Counted from the stretch's first letter, positions 43,645 through 51,818 are shown. The stretch: 64,000 nucleotides of DNA from CAZNSX01 sp964575845 (GCA_964575845.1 CAZNSX010000003.1:496001-560000); one strand, 5' to 3'. Notes: generated from the letters alone by a model not told the origin. Program-made: numbers and translations.

Positions 43645-43715
43645 CTATCGGCCATTCGGCGAGAGAGGAGCGGGAGAGCCGGTCTTTCTTTCGCATTGCT
43701 TAAGGGAGCATAAAG

Positions 43716-44255
43716 ATGGTCAAAGGTTCAGGTCGCGCCGGAAAGGAGGAGGAGGCAGTCAGGCTCCTGCGTACGGGTATTGAACTGGAGAAAAAGGGCC
43801 TGAGGGCGTTTCTGGACCTTGCCCGAAAGACGGAGACCCCCTCGGGAAAGAACATGTTCATCACCCTAGCCGGCGAAGAAGTGGACCACATGGAATATCT
43901 TGAAAAGCAACTCGATGCCATCACCCGAGGGAAGGGATGGCGAAGATTCCGGGTCAAGGAGTCTCTGGTAGCAGAGCTGGCGCCCAAGGTGGAGGGGGGA
44001 GGAGGAAAGGGCTCGCCCTCCAAGGCGGGAGACTCTGAGGCTCTGCAGATAGCCCTCGACCATGAGGATAGGGCGGTGAAATTCTATGAGACGCTCTCCC
44101 GAGAGCTGGAAGACCCTCTGGCCAGGAAGGTGGCAGGCCAGCTCCGGGAAATGGAGGACGGACACTATCTACTCCTCCGGGCAGAGCTTGATTGCATAAA
44201 CAAGACCGGCTTCTGGTTTGATGTGCCCGAGTTCATGACGGAAGCTAACTACTGA
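43716..44255 (+). CDS. Ferritin-like / rubrerythrin-domain protein
   Basis: 179 residues in two helical halves. Metal-type motifs are GIELEKKGLRAF and LAGEEVDHMEYL (E ... E-E-x-D-H) in the first, and LDHEDRAVKFYETL with REMEDGHYLLL in the second. This is the E ... E-x2-H pattern of rubrerythrin-like four-helix di-iron proteins. No rubredoxin domain is fused. Such proteins handle peroxide or iron. Its place between sucD and the oxygen-sensitive ferredoxin oxidoreductases suggests protection of iron-sulfur enzymes, by inference. Confidence 0.82.
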   Translation: MVKGSGRAGKEEEAVRLLRTGIELEKKGLRAFLDLARKTETPSGKNMFITLAGEEVDHMEYLEKQLDAITRGKGWRRFRVKESLVAELAPKVEGGGGKGSPSKAGDSEALQIALDHEDRAVKFYETLSRELEDPLARKVAGQLREMEDGHYLLLRAELDCINKTGFWFDVPEFMTEANY

Positions 44256-44305
44256 GCCTGGGTCGGCTCGGCAGCTTGAGCTTAAATTCTCAGGGAGGTG
44301 GCCTG

Positions 44306-44560
44306 ATGGTTGAGAAAGTGGAGGCTCCGCCCTCCAAGAAAACCAAGAGACCTCGCGGCGAGGTTTACATAGTGAGGGACTGGTGCAAGGGGTGCGGTTT
44401 TTGCGTTGAATTCTGCCCTCTGGACGTGCTTGAAATGTCCCAGGAGTTCAACGCCAAGGGATACCATCCGCCGACAGTTGTGGCCCTTGAAAAATGCAAC
44501 GCTTGCGGACTCTGCGGCATGTACTGCCCCGAGTTTGCCATTTGGTCCGTAAAGCGCTGA
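44306..44560 (+). CDS. korD: 2-oxoacid:ferredoxin oxidoreductase delta (ferredoxin) subunit, set 1
   Basis: 84 residues with two 4Fe-4S motifs: CKGCGFCVEFCP and CNACGLCGMYCP. It carries electrons from the TPP/Fe-S catalytic subunits to soluble ferredoxin. ATG at 44306 after GGGAGGTGG is better than an upstream in-frame start. It leads korD-A-B-C set 1. The short basic N-terminus (KKTKRPRGEVYIV) precedes the ferredoxin fold. Confidence 0.92.
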   Translation: MVEKVEAPPSKKTKRPRGEVYIVRDWCKGCGFCVEFCPLDVLEMSQEFNAKGYHPPTVVALEKCNACGLCGMYCPEFAIWSVKR

Positions 44561-44572
44561 GGGGGCATCATC

Positions 44573-45745
44573 GTGAGGACAGGGACATTGAAAGCTGATC
44601 CAAAAGGAGTGCTCACGGGAGCCCAATACCTGGACGGCGACCACGCCTGCTGTGAGGGTGCGCTCGCCGCGGGCTGCCGCTTTGTGGCGGGCTACCCCAT
44701 AACCCCCTCCACGGAGGTTGTAGAAAGGTTTGCCCAGAGGATTCCACTCGTGGGGGGGGTCTTCATCCAGATGGAAGACGAGCTCGCCTCATCCATAGCC
44801 ATTCTGGGAGCCGCTTGGGCGGGTGTCAAGAGCATGACCGTCACCTCGGGCCCCGGCTTCTCCCTCATGATGGAACACATAGGCCTGGCAGCCATGCTGG
44901 AGACCCCTTGCGTTTTTGTGAATGTCCAGCGGGGAGGTCCGTCAACAGGCCTGCCCACCTTGCCCGGGCAGGCGGACATGATGCAGGCCCGATGGGGCTC
45001 CCATGGGGATTATGAGATTATCGCCCTCTCTCCCAACTCCCCGCAGGAGTGCTTCGACCTCATGATCAGGGCCTTTAACCTTTCGGAGCAGTACAGGGTT
45101 CCCGTGCTCTTCATGACGGATGAATGCGTGGGACATATGACCGAGAAGGTAGTTATACCCCCGGCTGAGGAGATCGAGATCTACCCCAGGCGCTTCACCA
45201 AGGCTAAGCCCGGTGAATACCTGCCCTTTAAGTCCGGGCCGGATATGGTGCCCGATTTAGTGAAGGCGGGCGAGGGCTACCGCTTCCACGTGACGGGGCT
45301 CACCCACGACGAGAGGGGCTACCCCGTCATGAATGCCGACGCCCAGGAGAAGCTGGTCAGAAGGCTCATCGACAAGATAAGGCTTAAGGCTGAGGAGATT
45401 TCCCTCTTTGAGAAGGAGGGCCTCGAGGGGGCCGAGGTGGTGGTCATCTCCTACGGGATCACCTCCCGGGTAGCCGTCAGGGCTATGGAGATGGCGAAAA
45501 GGGAAGGGGTGAAGGTGGGCCACCTGAGGCTTCAGGTGGTGTGGCCTTTCCCCGAGAAGAAGATCTCTGCGCTCGCCGGGAGGGTCAAGGCCTTCGTGGT
45601 CCCCGAGCTTAACTACGGCCAGATTGCTCTGGAGGTGGAGCGGGTGGCCTGCGGAAGAACAAAAACCATTTGCGTCCCTCATGGGGGCGGCACAGTGCAT
45701 CGGCCTGAGGTTATCTGCGAGGCCATAGTGGAGGCGGTGAGATGA
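44573..45745 (+). CDS. korA: 2-oxoglutarate:ferredoxin oxidoreductase alpha subunit, set 1
   Basis: 390 residues. Typical of KorA are ACCEGALAAGCRFVAGYPITPSTE, QMEDELASSIAILGA, the TSGPGFSLMMEHIGLA loop, QRGGPSTGLPT, and the C-terminal GITSRVAVRAMEMAKREGVKVGHLRLQVVWPFPEK. It contains domains I and II of the pyruvate:ferredoxin oxidoreductase family and works with KorB to convert 2-oxoglutarate, CoA and oxidised ferredoxin to succinyl-CoA, CO2 and reduced ferredoxin, or the reverse. GTG start. The neighbourhood (sucCD) favours 2-oxoglutarate as substrate, but other branched 2-oxoacids are not excluded. Confidence 0.93.
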   Translation: MRTGTLKADPKGVLTGAQYLDGDHACCEGALAAGCRFVAGYPITPSTEVVERFAQRIPLVGGVFIQMEDELASSIAILGAAWAGVKSMTVTSGPGFSLMMEHIGLAAMLETPCVFVNVQRGGPSTGLPTLPGQADMMQARWGSHGDYEIIALSPNSPQECFDLMIRAFNLSEQYRVPVLFMTDECVGHMTEKVVIPPAEEIEIYPRRFTKAKPGEYLPFKSGPDMVPDLVKAGEGYRFHVTGLTHDERGYPVMNADAQEKLVRRLIDKIRLKAEEISLFEKEGLEGAEVVVISYGITSRVAVRAMEMAKREGVKVGHLRLQVVWPFPEKKISALAGRVKAFVVPELNYGQIALEVERVACGRTKTICVPHGGGTVHRPEVICEAIVEAVR

Positions 45746-46599
45746 TGCCGGAGAACCCCATGGGGGCGTTCCTTCGCATGGACAGAATCCCCCACATCTG
45801 GTGCCCAGGTTGTGGAATAGGCACCTCGGTTAACTGCTTTGCCAGAGCCCTCACCGACTGTGAGATACCCCTGGATAAGGTGTGCGTGGTATCGGGCATA
45901 GGTTGCACGGGTCGGGTCGCCGGCTATATCAAGCTGGATTCCTTCCACACGACCCACGGCCGGGCCATCCCCTTCGCCACGGGCTTGAAGCTTGCGAACC
46001 CGGAGCTCGAAGTGGTGGTCTATAGCGGCGACGGCGACCTCATAGCGATCGGCGGCAACCACTTCATCCATGCCGCCCGGCGAAACTTGGACCTCCTTAT
46101 CATCTGCGTCAATAACTTCAACTACGCCATGACCGGGGGACAGGTTGCGCCCACTACCCCCCTCACGGCCACGGCCACCACCAGCCCTTACGGCTGCTTC
46201 GAGCAGCCCTTCAACCTTCCCTACTTGGCGGAGTCCAGTGGTGCGGTCTACGTGGCTCGATGGACCACCTACCACGTGCGTCAAGTCCAAAGGTCAATGG
46301 CAGAAGCCTTGAGGAAACGCGGTTTTCGCTTCATCGAGGTAATTTCCCCCTGTCCCACCCTCTTCGAGAGGCGAAACCGCCTGGGGGATGGACTCACCAG
46401 GATGAGGTTTTACAAGGAAAATACTGAAGTGAAGAATGGGGCGGAGACCCGTGAACTCGATATCCCCTTCCAGGGGAAGATCATCGTGGGCAAGTTTGTG
46501 GATAAAGAGAGGCCCACTTACGTCAGTTCCATGAACGAACGCTTGAGCCAGATGCTGGGAGATAAATATACCGAGTACAGGGGGGCCCGATGGGCGTGA
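45742..46599 (+). CDS. korB: 2-oxoglutarate:ferredoxin oxidoreductase beta subunit, set 1
   Basis: 285 residues, the TPP- and cluster-binding chain. HIWCPGCGIGTSVNCF starts the domain, VSGIGCTGRVAGYI follows, and YSGDGDLIAIGGNHFIHAARRN with NNFNYAMTGGQ is the thiamine-diphosphate Mg motif (GDGD ... N-x-Y/N). CPTLFERRNRLG lies near the end. It overlaps korA by 4 bases and korC by 10, so the complex is made stoichiometrically. Confidence 0.94.
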   Translation: MMPENPMGAFLRMDRIPHIWCPGCGIGTSVNCFARALTDCEIPLDKVCVVSGIGCTGRVAGYIKLDSFHTTHGRAIPFATGLKLANPELEVVVYSGDGDLIAIGGNHFIHAARRNLDLLIICVNNFNYAMTGGQVAPTTPLTATATTSPYGCFEQPFNLPYLAESSGAVYVARWTTYHVRQVQRSMAEALRKRGFRFIEVISPCPTLFERRNRLGDGLTRMRFYKENTEVKNGAETRELDIPFQGKIIVGKFVDKERPTYVSSMNERLSQMLGDKYTEYRGARWA

Positions 46600-47135
46600 T
46601 AGAAATAAAAATAGGAGGTTTCGGAGGGCAGGGGGTCATCCTTGCGGGGATCATCATCGGCAAGGCGGCAGCCCTCTTTGCAGGAAAACACTCGACCCTC
46701 ACGCAGAGCTTCGGTCCCGAGGCCAGGGGCAGCGCCTGCAGCGCGCAGGTCATAGTGAGCGATGAGAAGATCCTCTACCCCTACGTCACGGCGCCCGATA
46801 TTCTTGTGATCATGAGCCAGGAGGCCTATAATAGGTTTTCGCCTGAGATGCGTCAGGATGGCCTTCTGCTCTTGGAGCAGGACCTTGTCAAGCCTGATGG
46901 CCTTAAAGAGGGGGTCAGGGTTTACGGGGTTCCGGCCACGAGACTCGCTGAGGAGCTGGGAAGGAGGGTCGTCCTGAATATTGTGATGGTGGGATTCTTG
47001 ACGGCCGTGACGAAGCTGGTCGAGGCCGACGCGATGCGACATGCGGTGGAGAGCACAGTGCCTGGAGGAACCGAGGAGCTTAATCTCAAGGCCTTTGAGA
47101 AGGGCTATGCTTACGGGCTGGAGCTCGTGAGCTAA
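46590..47135 (+). CDS. korC: 2-oxoglutarate:ferredoxin oxidoreductase gamma subunit, set 1
   Basis: 181 residues of the POR gamma domain, with GGFGGQGVILAGIIIGKAAAL at the N-terminus and the conserved TLTQSFGPEARGSACSAQVIVSD. It closes set 1 and overlaps the end of korB. A strong terminator follows 22 bases after the stop, separating the two kor sets transcriptionally. Confidence 0.93.
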   Translation: MGVIEIKIGGFGGQGVILAGIIIGKAAALFAGKHSTLTQSFGPEARGSACSAQVIVSDEKILYPYVTAPDILVIMSQEAYNRFSPEMRQDGLLLLEQDLVKPDGLKEGVRVYGVPATRLAEELGRRVVLNIVMVGFLTAVTKLVEADAMRHAVESTVPGGTEELNLKAFEKGYAYGLELVS

Positions 47136-47157
47136 AAACCTGGATAGAGCAGAGCCG

Positions 47158-47181
47158 GGAGCCCGGAAGGGCTCCTTTTTT
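47158..47181 (+). terminator. Intrinsic terminator after kor set 1
   Basis: GGAGCCC (47158-47164) pairs with GGGCTCC (47169-47175) around a GGAA tetraloop, followed by TTTTTT. A textbook rho-independent terminator. Confidence 0.9.
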
Positions 47182-47186
47182 GCATT

Positions 47187-47214
47187 TTGCCCGTAATTGG
47201 TGTAAAATTATACT
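47187..47214 (+). promoter_or_regulatory. Putative promoter of kor set 2
   Basis: TTGCCC (47187-47192) and TATACT (47209-47214) separated by 16 bases, just after the set 1 terminator and about 150 bases before the set 2 ferredoxin gene. Confidence 0.5.
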
Positions 47215-47230
47215 AGTGAATGGGGATATG

Positions 47231-47264
47231 TGTCATCCTGTGCTCCGCAGGATGACAAATTTTT
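47231..47264 (+). terminator. Palindrome with T-run in the kor set 2 leader (possible attenuator)
   Basis: TGTCATCCTG (47231-47240) and CAGGATGACA (47248-47257) form a perfect 10-bp stem around TGCTCCG, then AAATTTTT. Lying downstream of the putative promoter and about 100 bases before the gene, it may terminate early transcripts. The GTCATCCTG ... CAGGATGAC core also resembles dispersed palindromic repeats seen in many bacterial genomes. Confidence 0.6.
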
Positions 47265-47363
47265 GCCTGTCTCCACAGATGAATCCCCTCTAGGAACCAC
47301 ACGCCCCCCGGGAGGGATCTTTCTCCCCGGCAGGCCAATCTCCCGAGGGAGGGAAAATTTGCT

Positions 47364-47591
47364 GTGGCGCGAAAGAAGAAGGCCAGGATTGAGATAAACA
47401 ACGCCTGGTGCACGGGCTGCCGCATCTGCGTCGATGTGTGCCCCACCAAGGTTCTGGATATGCGGGGCGATAAGGCCTACGTGAAAAACCTCGAGGCCTG
47501 CACCCTGTGTGCCCTTTGTGAGCTCAAGTGCCCTGACTTCGCCATCGAGGTCTTTGAGGTCGAGGAAAAGGAAAGGGTGGGTGAAGACTGA
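47364..47591 (+). CDS. korD: 2-oxoacid:ferredoxin oxidoreductase delta (ferredoxin) subunit, set 2
   Basis: 75 residues, two 4Fe-4S motifs: CTGCRICVDVCP and CTLCALCELKCP. A GTG start at 47364 follows GAGGGAGGGAAAA. It is shorter than its counterpart at 44306 and lacks that protein's Lys/Pro leader. It is the first gene of the second korDABC set and overlaps the next by about 11 bases. Confidence 0.92.
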   Translation: MARKKKARIEINNAWCTGCRICVDVCPTKVLDMRGDKAYVKNLEACTLCALCELKCPDFAIEVFEVEEKERVGED

Positions 47592-48726
47592 AGTTGGGGT
47601 GAAGAGGCTCCTTCAGGGAAACGAGGCCTGCGCCGAGGGAGCGGTGCTGGCCGGCTGCCGTTTTTTTGCGGGCTACCCCATAACGCCCTCCTCAGAGATT
47701 GCCGAGTACCTCTCCATGCGGCTCCCTCAGGTGGGGGGCAGGTTCATCCAGATGGAGGACGAGATAGCCTCCATGGCGGCCATCATAGGTGCCTCCCTTG
47801 CAGGGGTGAAGTCGATGACCGCAACCAGCGGTCCGGGCTTCTCCCTGAAACAGGAGAACATAGGCTTTGCCTGCCTGACGGAGGTGCCCTGCGTGATAGT
47901 CAACGTCCAGCGGGGGGGACCCAGCTCGGGCCTTCCCACCTCGCCCTCTCAGGCCGACATCATGCAGACCCGGTGGGGGACCCACGGCGACCATCCCATG
48001 ATGGCACTCTGTCCTAGTTCCGTGGAGGAGACCCTGCATCTGACCGTTGAATGTTTCAACCTCTCCGAGCGCTTCAGAAACCCGGTGGTGCTCCTTGTGG
48101 ATGAAATCGTGGGCCACATGCGCGAGGCCATCCGGATCCCCGAGCAGGGGGAGGTCGAGGTGGTGGACCGGGTGAGGCCGACGTGTCCCCCGGAGGAGTA
48201 TCTTCCCTACGACAACTCGGGCCCAGACGTTAACCCCATGGCCCCTTTCGGCGAGGGCTATCGCTACCATGTGACTGGCCTCATGCACGATGAGACGGGC
48301 TTCCCCACGGCAAATCCCGAGGTCATCTCGGCCTGCCTTGAGCGCATCCACCGGAAGATAGCCAGCAAGGCGGACGAGATAATCAGGTGGGAGGAGTTCA
48401 TGCTGGAAGATGCCGAGGTGGCCATTTTCTCCTTCGGGGCCACGGCCCGCTCCGCCAAAGCGGCCGTGAGGCTCGCCCGTGCGGAGGGGATTCGGGCTGG
48501 CCTCTTCCGAGCCATAACCATCTGGCCTTTCCCGGAGAGGGCGCTTTCGGTCCTGGCCCAGAGGGTCCGGCACCTCCTAGTGGCGGAGATGAACCTGGGC
48601 CAGGCGGTGCTGGAGGTAGAGCGCTCGGTGAGGCGCACCTCCGCCGAGGTATCGGGCGTCTTCAAGGCCAACGGCGAAGCCATAACCCCAGAGGAGATCC
48701 TGGCGAGGGTCAGGGAGGTGGCTTAG
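47581..48726 (+). CDS. korA: 2-oxoacid:ferredoxin oxidoreductase alpha subunit, set 2
   Basis: About 381 residues, clearly paralogous to the 44573 gene. Shared motifs are EGAVLAGCRFFAGYPITPSSE, QMEDEIASMAAIIGA, TSGPGFSLKQENIGFA and QRGGPSSGLPTSPSQAD. Differences around the active-site loop (KQENIG against MMEHIG) and many substitutions make it a diverged copy, not a recent one. I use GTG 47581 (VKTEVGVKRLLQGNEA), which overlaps the ferredoxin gene. It may act on 2-oxoglutarate under other conditions or on another 2-oxoacid. Confidence 0.92.
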   Translation: MKTEVGVKRLLQGNEACAEGAVLAGCRFFAGYPITPSSEIAEYLSMRLPQVGGRFIQMEDEIASMAAIIGASLAGVKSMTATSGPGFSLKQENIGFACLTEVPCVIVNVQRGGPSSGLPTSPSQADIMQTRWGTHGDHPMMALCPSSVEETLHLTVECFNLSERFRNPVVLLVDEIVGHMREAIRIPEQGEVEVVDRVRPTCPPEEYLPYDNSGPDVNPMAPFGEGYRYHVTGLMHDETGFPTANPEVISACLERIHRKIASKADEIIRWEEFMLEDAEVAIFSFGATARSAKAAVRLARAEGIRAGLFRAITIWPFPERALSVLAQRVRHLLVAEMNLGQAVLEVERSVRRTSAEVSGVFKANGEAITPEEILARVREVA

Positions 48727-49563
48727 ATGTTCGACTACAAGAAATATCTTCGGATGAGTAAGATGCCCCACATATGGTGCCCTGGATGTGGAGATGGTAT
48801 AGTCATGAAGGCCCTCACCAGGGCCGTGGATAAAGTGGGGTGGGAGAAGGACGAGGTGGCCCTTGTGTCGGGCATAGGCTGCTCAAGCCGTCTGCCGGGC
48901 TACATGGACTTCAACACCCTCCACACCACCCACGGCAGGCCCATTGCGTTTGCCACGGGGATAAAGATGGTCAGACCGGAGCTTCACGTCCTTGTGGTTA
49001 CGGGCGACGGGGATGCCGTCGCCATAGGCGGCAACCACTTCATCCACGCGTGCCGCCGCAATATCGGCATGACCGTCGTCCTCTTCAATAACAGCATATA
49101 CGGAATGACGGGGGGGCAGTACTCGCCGACAACCCCAGAGGGTTTCAAGGCCAGCACCTCCCCTTACGGGCACGTCGAGAATGCCTTTGATATCGGGGGA
49201 CTGGCCGTTGCCGCAGGGGCGAACTTCGTGGCCCGTAGCACGACCCACCATGCGGTGCATCTCTCCCGCATGCTCGAGATGGGCATGCGGAAGAAGGGGT
49301 TCTCCCTGGTGGAAGTCATCTGCCAGTGCCCCACCTACTTCGGCCGAAAGAACCGCCAGCTCTGGGCCTCAGATATGATGAACTGGTACAAAGAGATCTC
49401 CGTGAGTGTGGAGAAGGCCAAGGGGATGAGCCCGGAGGAGCTTGAGGGCAAAGTGGTGATCGGCGTTCTGGCCGATAGGGATAAGCCCGAGTACACGGAG
49501 CAGTATGAGAAGGTTATAGCCGCGGCCCAGGAAGAGGTGCGCCTTGCCGCGGCGCGGCTCTGA
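48727..49563 (+). CDS. korB: 2-oxoacid:ferredoxin oxidoreductase beta subunit, set 2
   Basis: 278 residues. HIWCPGCGDGIVMKAL, VSGIGCSSRLPGYMDF and VTGDGDAVAIGGNHFIHACRRN with FNNSIYGMTGGQYSPTT form the TPP/Mg2+ site. The C-terminal CQCPTYFGRKNRQ segment is conserved. It begins directly after the alpha stop. Compared with set 1, N-x-I-Y-G-M-T replaces N-F-N-Y-A-M-T beside the TPP motif, a place where substrate preference could differ. Confidence 0.93.
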   Translation: MFDYKKYLRMSKMPHIWCPGCGDGIVMKALTRAVDKVGWEKDEVALVSGIGCSSRLPGYMDFNTLHTTHGRPIAFATGIKMVRPELHVLVVTGDGDAVAIGGNHFIHACRRNIGMTVVLFNNSIYGMTGGQYSPTTPEGFKASTSPYGHVENAFDIGGLAVAAGANFVARSTTHHAVHLSRMLEMGMRKKGFSLVEVICQCPTYFGRKNRQLWASDMMNWYKEISVSVEKAKGMSPEELEGKVVIGVLADRDKPEYTEQYEKVIAAAQEEVRLAAARL

Positions 49564-49586
49564 GAGGCCATGGCGGAGGGCGGAGG

Positions 49587-50138
49587 ATGACCGAGAGGTA
49601 TGAGGTGCGGTTCAGCGGCGCCGGCGGCCAGGGGCTCATCCTTGCGGGGGTGATCTTCGCCGAAGCTGCCGCCATCTATGACGGGAAGAACGCCATACAG
49701 AGCCAATCTTACGGGCCCGAGGCTCGGGGCGGGGCCAGCAAGTCGGAAGTGATCATCAGCGATGGAGAGATCGACTACCCAAAGGCCACGCACATAGATG
49801 CTCTGCTCGCCTTGACCCAGGAATCATGCGACAAATACTCAAAGGACCTCAAGGCGGGGGCCATAGTTCTGGTGGACTCTGAGCGCGTGAAGGAGGTTCC
49901 CCGGGGGAATTTCAAGGTCTACGCCATGCCCATCATCGAGACGGCCCGCTCGGTGGGGAGGACGGTGGTGGCCAACATCGTAGCCCTGGGCGCAATGACG
50001 GAGCTGACCGGCCTGATTTCGAAAGAGTCTGTGGAGAAGGCCGTCCTTGGGAGGGTGCCCAAGGGGACGGAGAACCTGAACAAGAGGGCTTTGGAAGCAG
50101 GATTTGAACAGGCAAGGCTCCTGAAGGAGAAGAGCTAA
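49587..50138 (+). CDS. korC: 2-oxoacid:ferredoxin oxidoreductase gamma subunit, set 2
   Basis: 183 residues, POR gamma fold: FSGAGGQGLILAGVIFAEAAA at the start and QSQSYGPEARGGASKSEVIISD. It ends kor set 2 and is followed by a strong terminator in front of ndk. The 23-base gap from korB is the largest within this set. Confidence 0.93.
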   Translation: MTERYEVRFSGAGGQGLILAGVIFAEAAAIYDGKNAIQSQSYGPEARGGASKSEVIISDGEIDYPKATHIDALLALTQESCDKYSKDLKAGAIVLVDSERVKEVPRGNFKVYAMPIIETARSVGRTVVANIVALGAMTELTGLISKESVEKAVLGRVPKGTENLNKRALEAGFEQARLLKEKS

Positions 50139-50154
50139 AAGGGAGAAAGCTGCG

Positions 50155-50197
50155 GGCGGGGACACTGAGGTGCCCTCCGCCATCCCTTTTATTTTTG
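50155..50197 (+). terminator. Intrinsic terminator between kor set 2 and ndk
   Basis: GGCGG (50155-50159) pairs with CCGCC (50177-50181), with further GG/CC and CAC/GTG pairing inside. CCC and TTTTATTTTT follow (50187-50196). ndk starts 17 bases later, so ndk either relies on read-through or has its own unrecognised promoter. Confidence 0.75.
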
Positions 50198-50213
50198 TCC
50201 TCATGGAGGGGAA

Positions 50214-50633
50214 ATGATGGAGAGAACCCTCTGCATTATCAAGCCCGATGCCATGGAGCGGGGGCTGGCTGGAAAAATCCTCACTCGCCTTGAGCAGGGA
50301 GGGTTCCGCCCCGTTGCCATGAAACTCCTCCACCTGACCATGGCGCAGGCCGAAGGCTTTTATCAGGTTCACCGGGAGCGGCCCTTTTTCGAGAGTTTGA
50401 CCCGCTACATGTCCTCAGGCCGCTCTCTGGTCATGGTCCTTGAGAAGGAAAAGGCCATCTCGGAGCTCCGGTCCCTCATGGGCGCCACCGAACCTGCTAA
50501 GGCCGAAGAGGGGAGCATAAGAAAGGAGCTCGGTCAGTCGATAGAGCGAAACTCAATCCACGGGAGCGATGGGCCTGAGACGGCTGCCTTCGAAATCTCT
50601 TACTTCTTCGGACAAATGGACCTTTTTGGCTGA
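50214..50633 (+). CDS. ndk: Nucleoside diphosphate kinase
   Basis: 139 residues. The N-terminus ERTLCIIKPDAMERGLAGKIL and the phosphorylated His in NSIHGSDGPETAAFEI (about residue 115) are diagnostic; MGATEPAKAEEGSIRKE is the substrate loop. It equilibrates NTP pools, and can use the GTP or ATP produced by SucCD. Two adjacent ATG codons (50214 and 50217) follow GGAGGGGAA. Proximity of ndk to sucCD/kor genes is seen in several lineages. Confidence 0.97.
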   Translation: MMERTLCIIKPDAMERGLAGKILTRLEQGGFRPVAMKLLHLTMAQAEGFYQVHRERPFFESLTRYMSSGRSLVMVLEKEKAISELRSLMGATEPAKAEEGSIRKELGQSIERNSIHGSDGPETAAFEISYFFGQMDLFG

Positions 50634-51019
50634 AGACTTGAGGCAAAAACTCAAGCCCCGCCCGGAGAGCTCTAGACGGCCTCCCTTATCTCCGCCTGAT
50701 GGGGTATGGTGAGGCGGGCGCTCCATACTCGCTTGAGCCTTTCTCTCCTTGTCCAAAGCCCCAATGAACAGCATGAAGCTAACTCTGAATTCCGGGCTGA
50801 AGGGCCCCCTTCTCAAAGCCTTTCCTCTGAAGGGTTAACTTAGCCTACAGATGACGAAAGTGGGAGCCCCTGAAGTTAAAAGCCGATTGACACTGGAGAG
50901 CCGCCGGTGTTATATTCGGCTCCGTCTCTGAAGCGTTCTCTTCCGTGAGGTAGGCCGCCAGAGGGCCTACCGGGGATCCCGCCTTAATCGCAAGGCCTTA
51001 GCTAAACGGGGAGGTTAGC
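50634..51019 (+). promoter_or_regulatory. Spacer with promoter and 5' UTR hairpin upstream of the SDR gene
   Basis: No gene is seen in this spacer. TTGACA (50887-50892) and TATATT (50911-50916), 18 bases apart, make a good promoter. In the predicted leader, GTAGGCC (50950-50956) pairs with GGCCTAC (50964-50970). GGGGAGG precedes the SDR ATG. The promoter marks the start of the accessory region. Confidence 0.6.
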
Positions 51020-51799
51020 ATGCGCTTGAAGGACAGAGTTGCCATTGTTACGGGGGGCGGCCAGGGCATAGGTCAGGCCCACTGCCTTAGGCTTGCCGAG
51101 GAGGGGGCCAAGGTGGCAATAGCCGATATCAATGTTCCCGGCTCTCACGATACAGAGCGGATGATCAAAGAGAAAGGGGGCTCGGCCCTCGTGGTCCCTA
51201 CCGACATCACCAAAGAAGAGGCCGTAAAGGAACTCGTGAAAAAGGTGATGGATGAGTGGGGAACCATCGACATACTGGTGAATAATTCCGGCATCGCCGG
51301 CCCCACCAAGAACATAGAGGATATTACCCTGGAGGAGTGGGAGGGGACGATGGCCGTCAACCTCCGGGGCATGTTTCTCTGCTGCAAGCACTGTATTCCC
51401 ATAATGAAAAAGAACCGCCGGGGCTGGATCGTCAACATATCATCTGTGAGCGGCAAGCGGGTTCTCACTCAGCGCACCCCCTACACCACATCCAAGATGG
51501 GGGTCATTGGCCTCACGCGGACCCTGGCGGCTGAGGTCGGGCAGTCGGGAATCAGGGTTAATGCCATCTGTCCGGGAGCAACGGCCGGCCCCAGGATAGA
51601 GGGGGTTCTCAAGGGGATCATGGAGCACACGGGCAAGAGCCGGGAGGAGGCAGCCGAGGAGTTCGTGGGAGGCTCCGTCCTCAAGTGCTTCGTCGAGCCC
51701 ACGGACATAGCGGCCATGGTTGTCTTCCTATGCAGTGATGAGTCCCGGATGATGACGGGACAGGATATCAATGTATCGGCGGGCCTCGTGATGTATTGA
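51020..51799 (+). CDS. Short-chain dehydrogenase/reductase
   Basis: 259 residues of the classical SDR family. The cofactor loop is TGGGQGIGQAH, followed by ADINVPG (acidic end of strand 2, suggesting NAD), NNSGIAG, catalytic Ser in NISSVSG and Tyr155-x3-Lys159 in YTTSKMG. The C-terminal MMTGQDINVSAGLVMY is typical. It oxidises or reduces an unknown hydroxy/keto substrate. It is 19 bases ahead of the amidohydrolase gene, so the pair likely act in one catabolic route rather than in fatty acid synthesis. Confidence 0.9.
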   Translation: MRLKDRVAIVTGGGQGIGQAHCLRLAEEGAKVAIADINVPGSHDTERMIKEKGGSALVVPTDITKEEAVKELVKKVMDEWGTIDILVNNSGIAGPTKNIEDITLEEWEGTMAVNLRGMFLCCKHCIPIMKKNRRGWIVNISSVSGKRVLTQRTPYTTSKMGVIGLTRTLAAEVGQSGIRVNAICPGATAGPRIEGVLKGIMEHTGKSREEAAEEFVGGSVLKCFVEPTDIAAMVVFLCSDESRMMTGQDINVSAGLVMY

Positions 51800-51818
51800 C
51801 GAATATTGGGGAAAGCCA

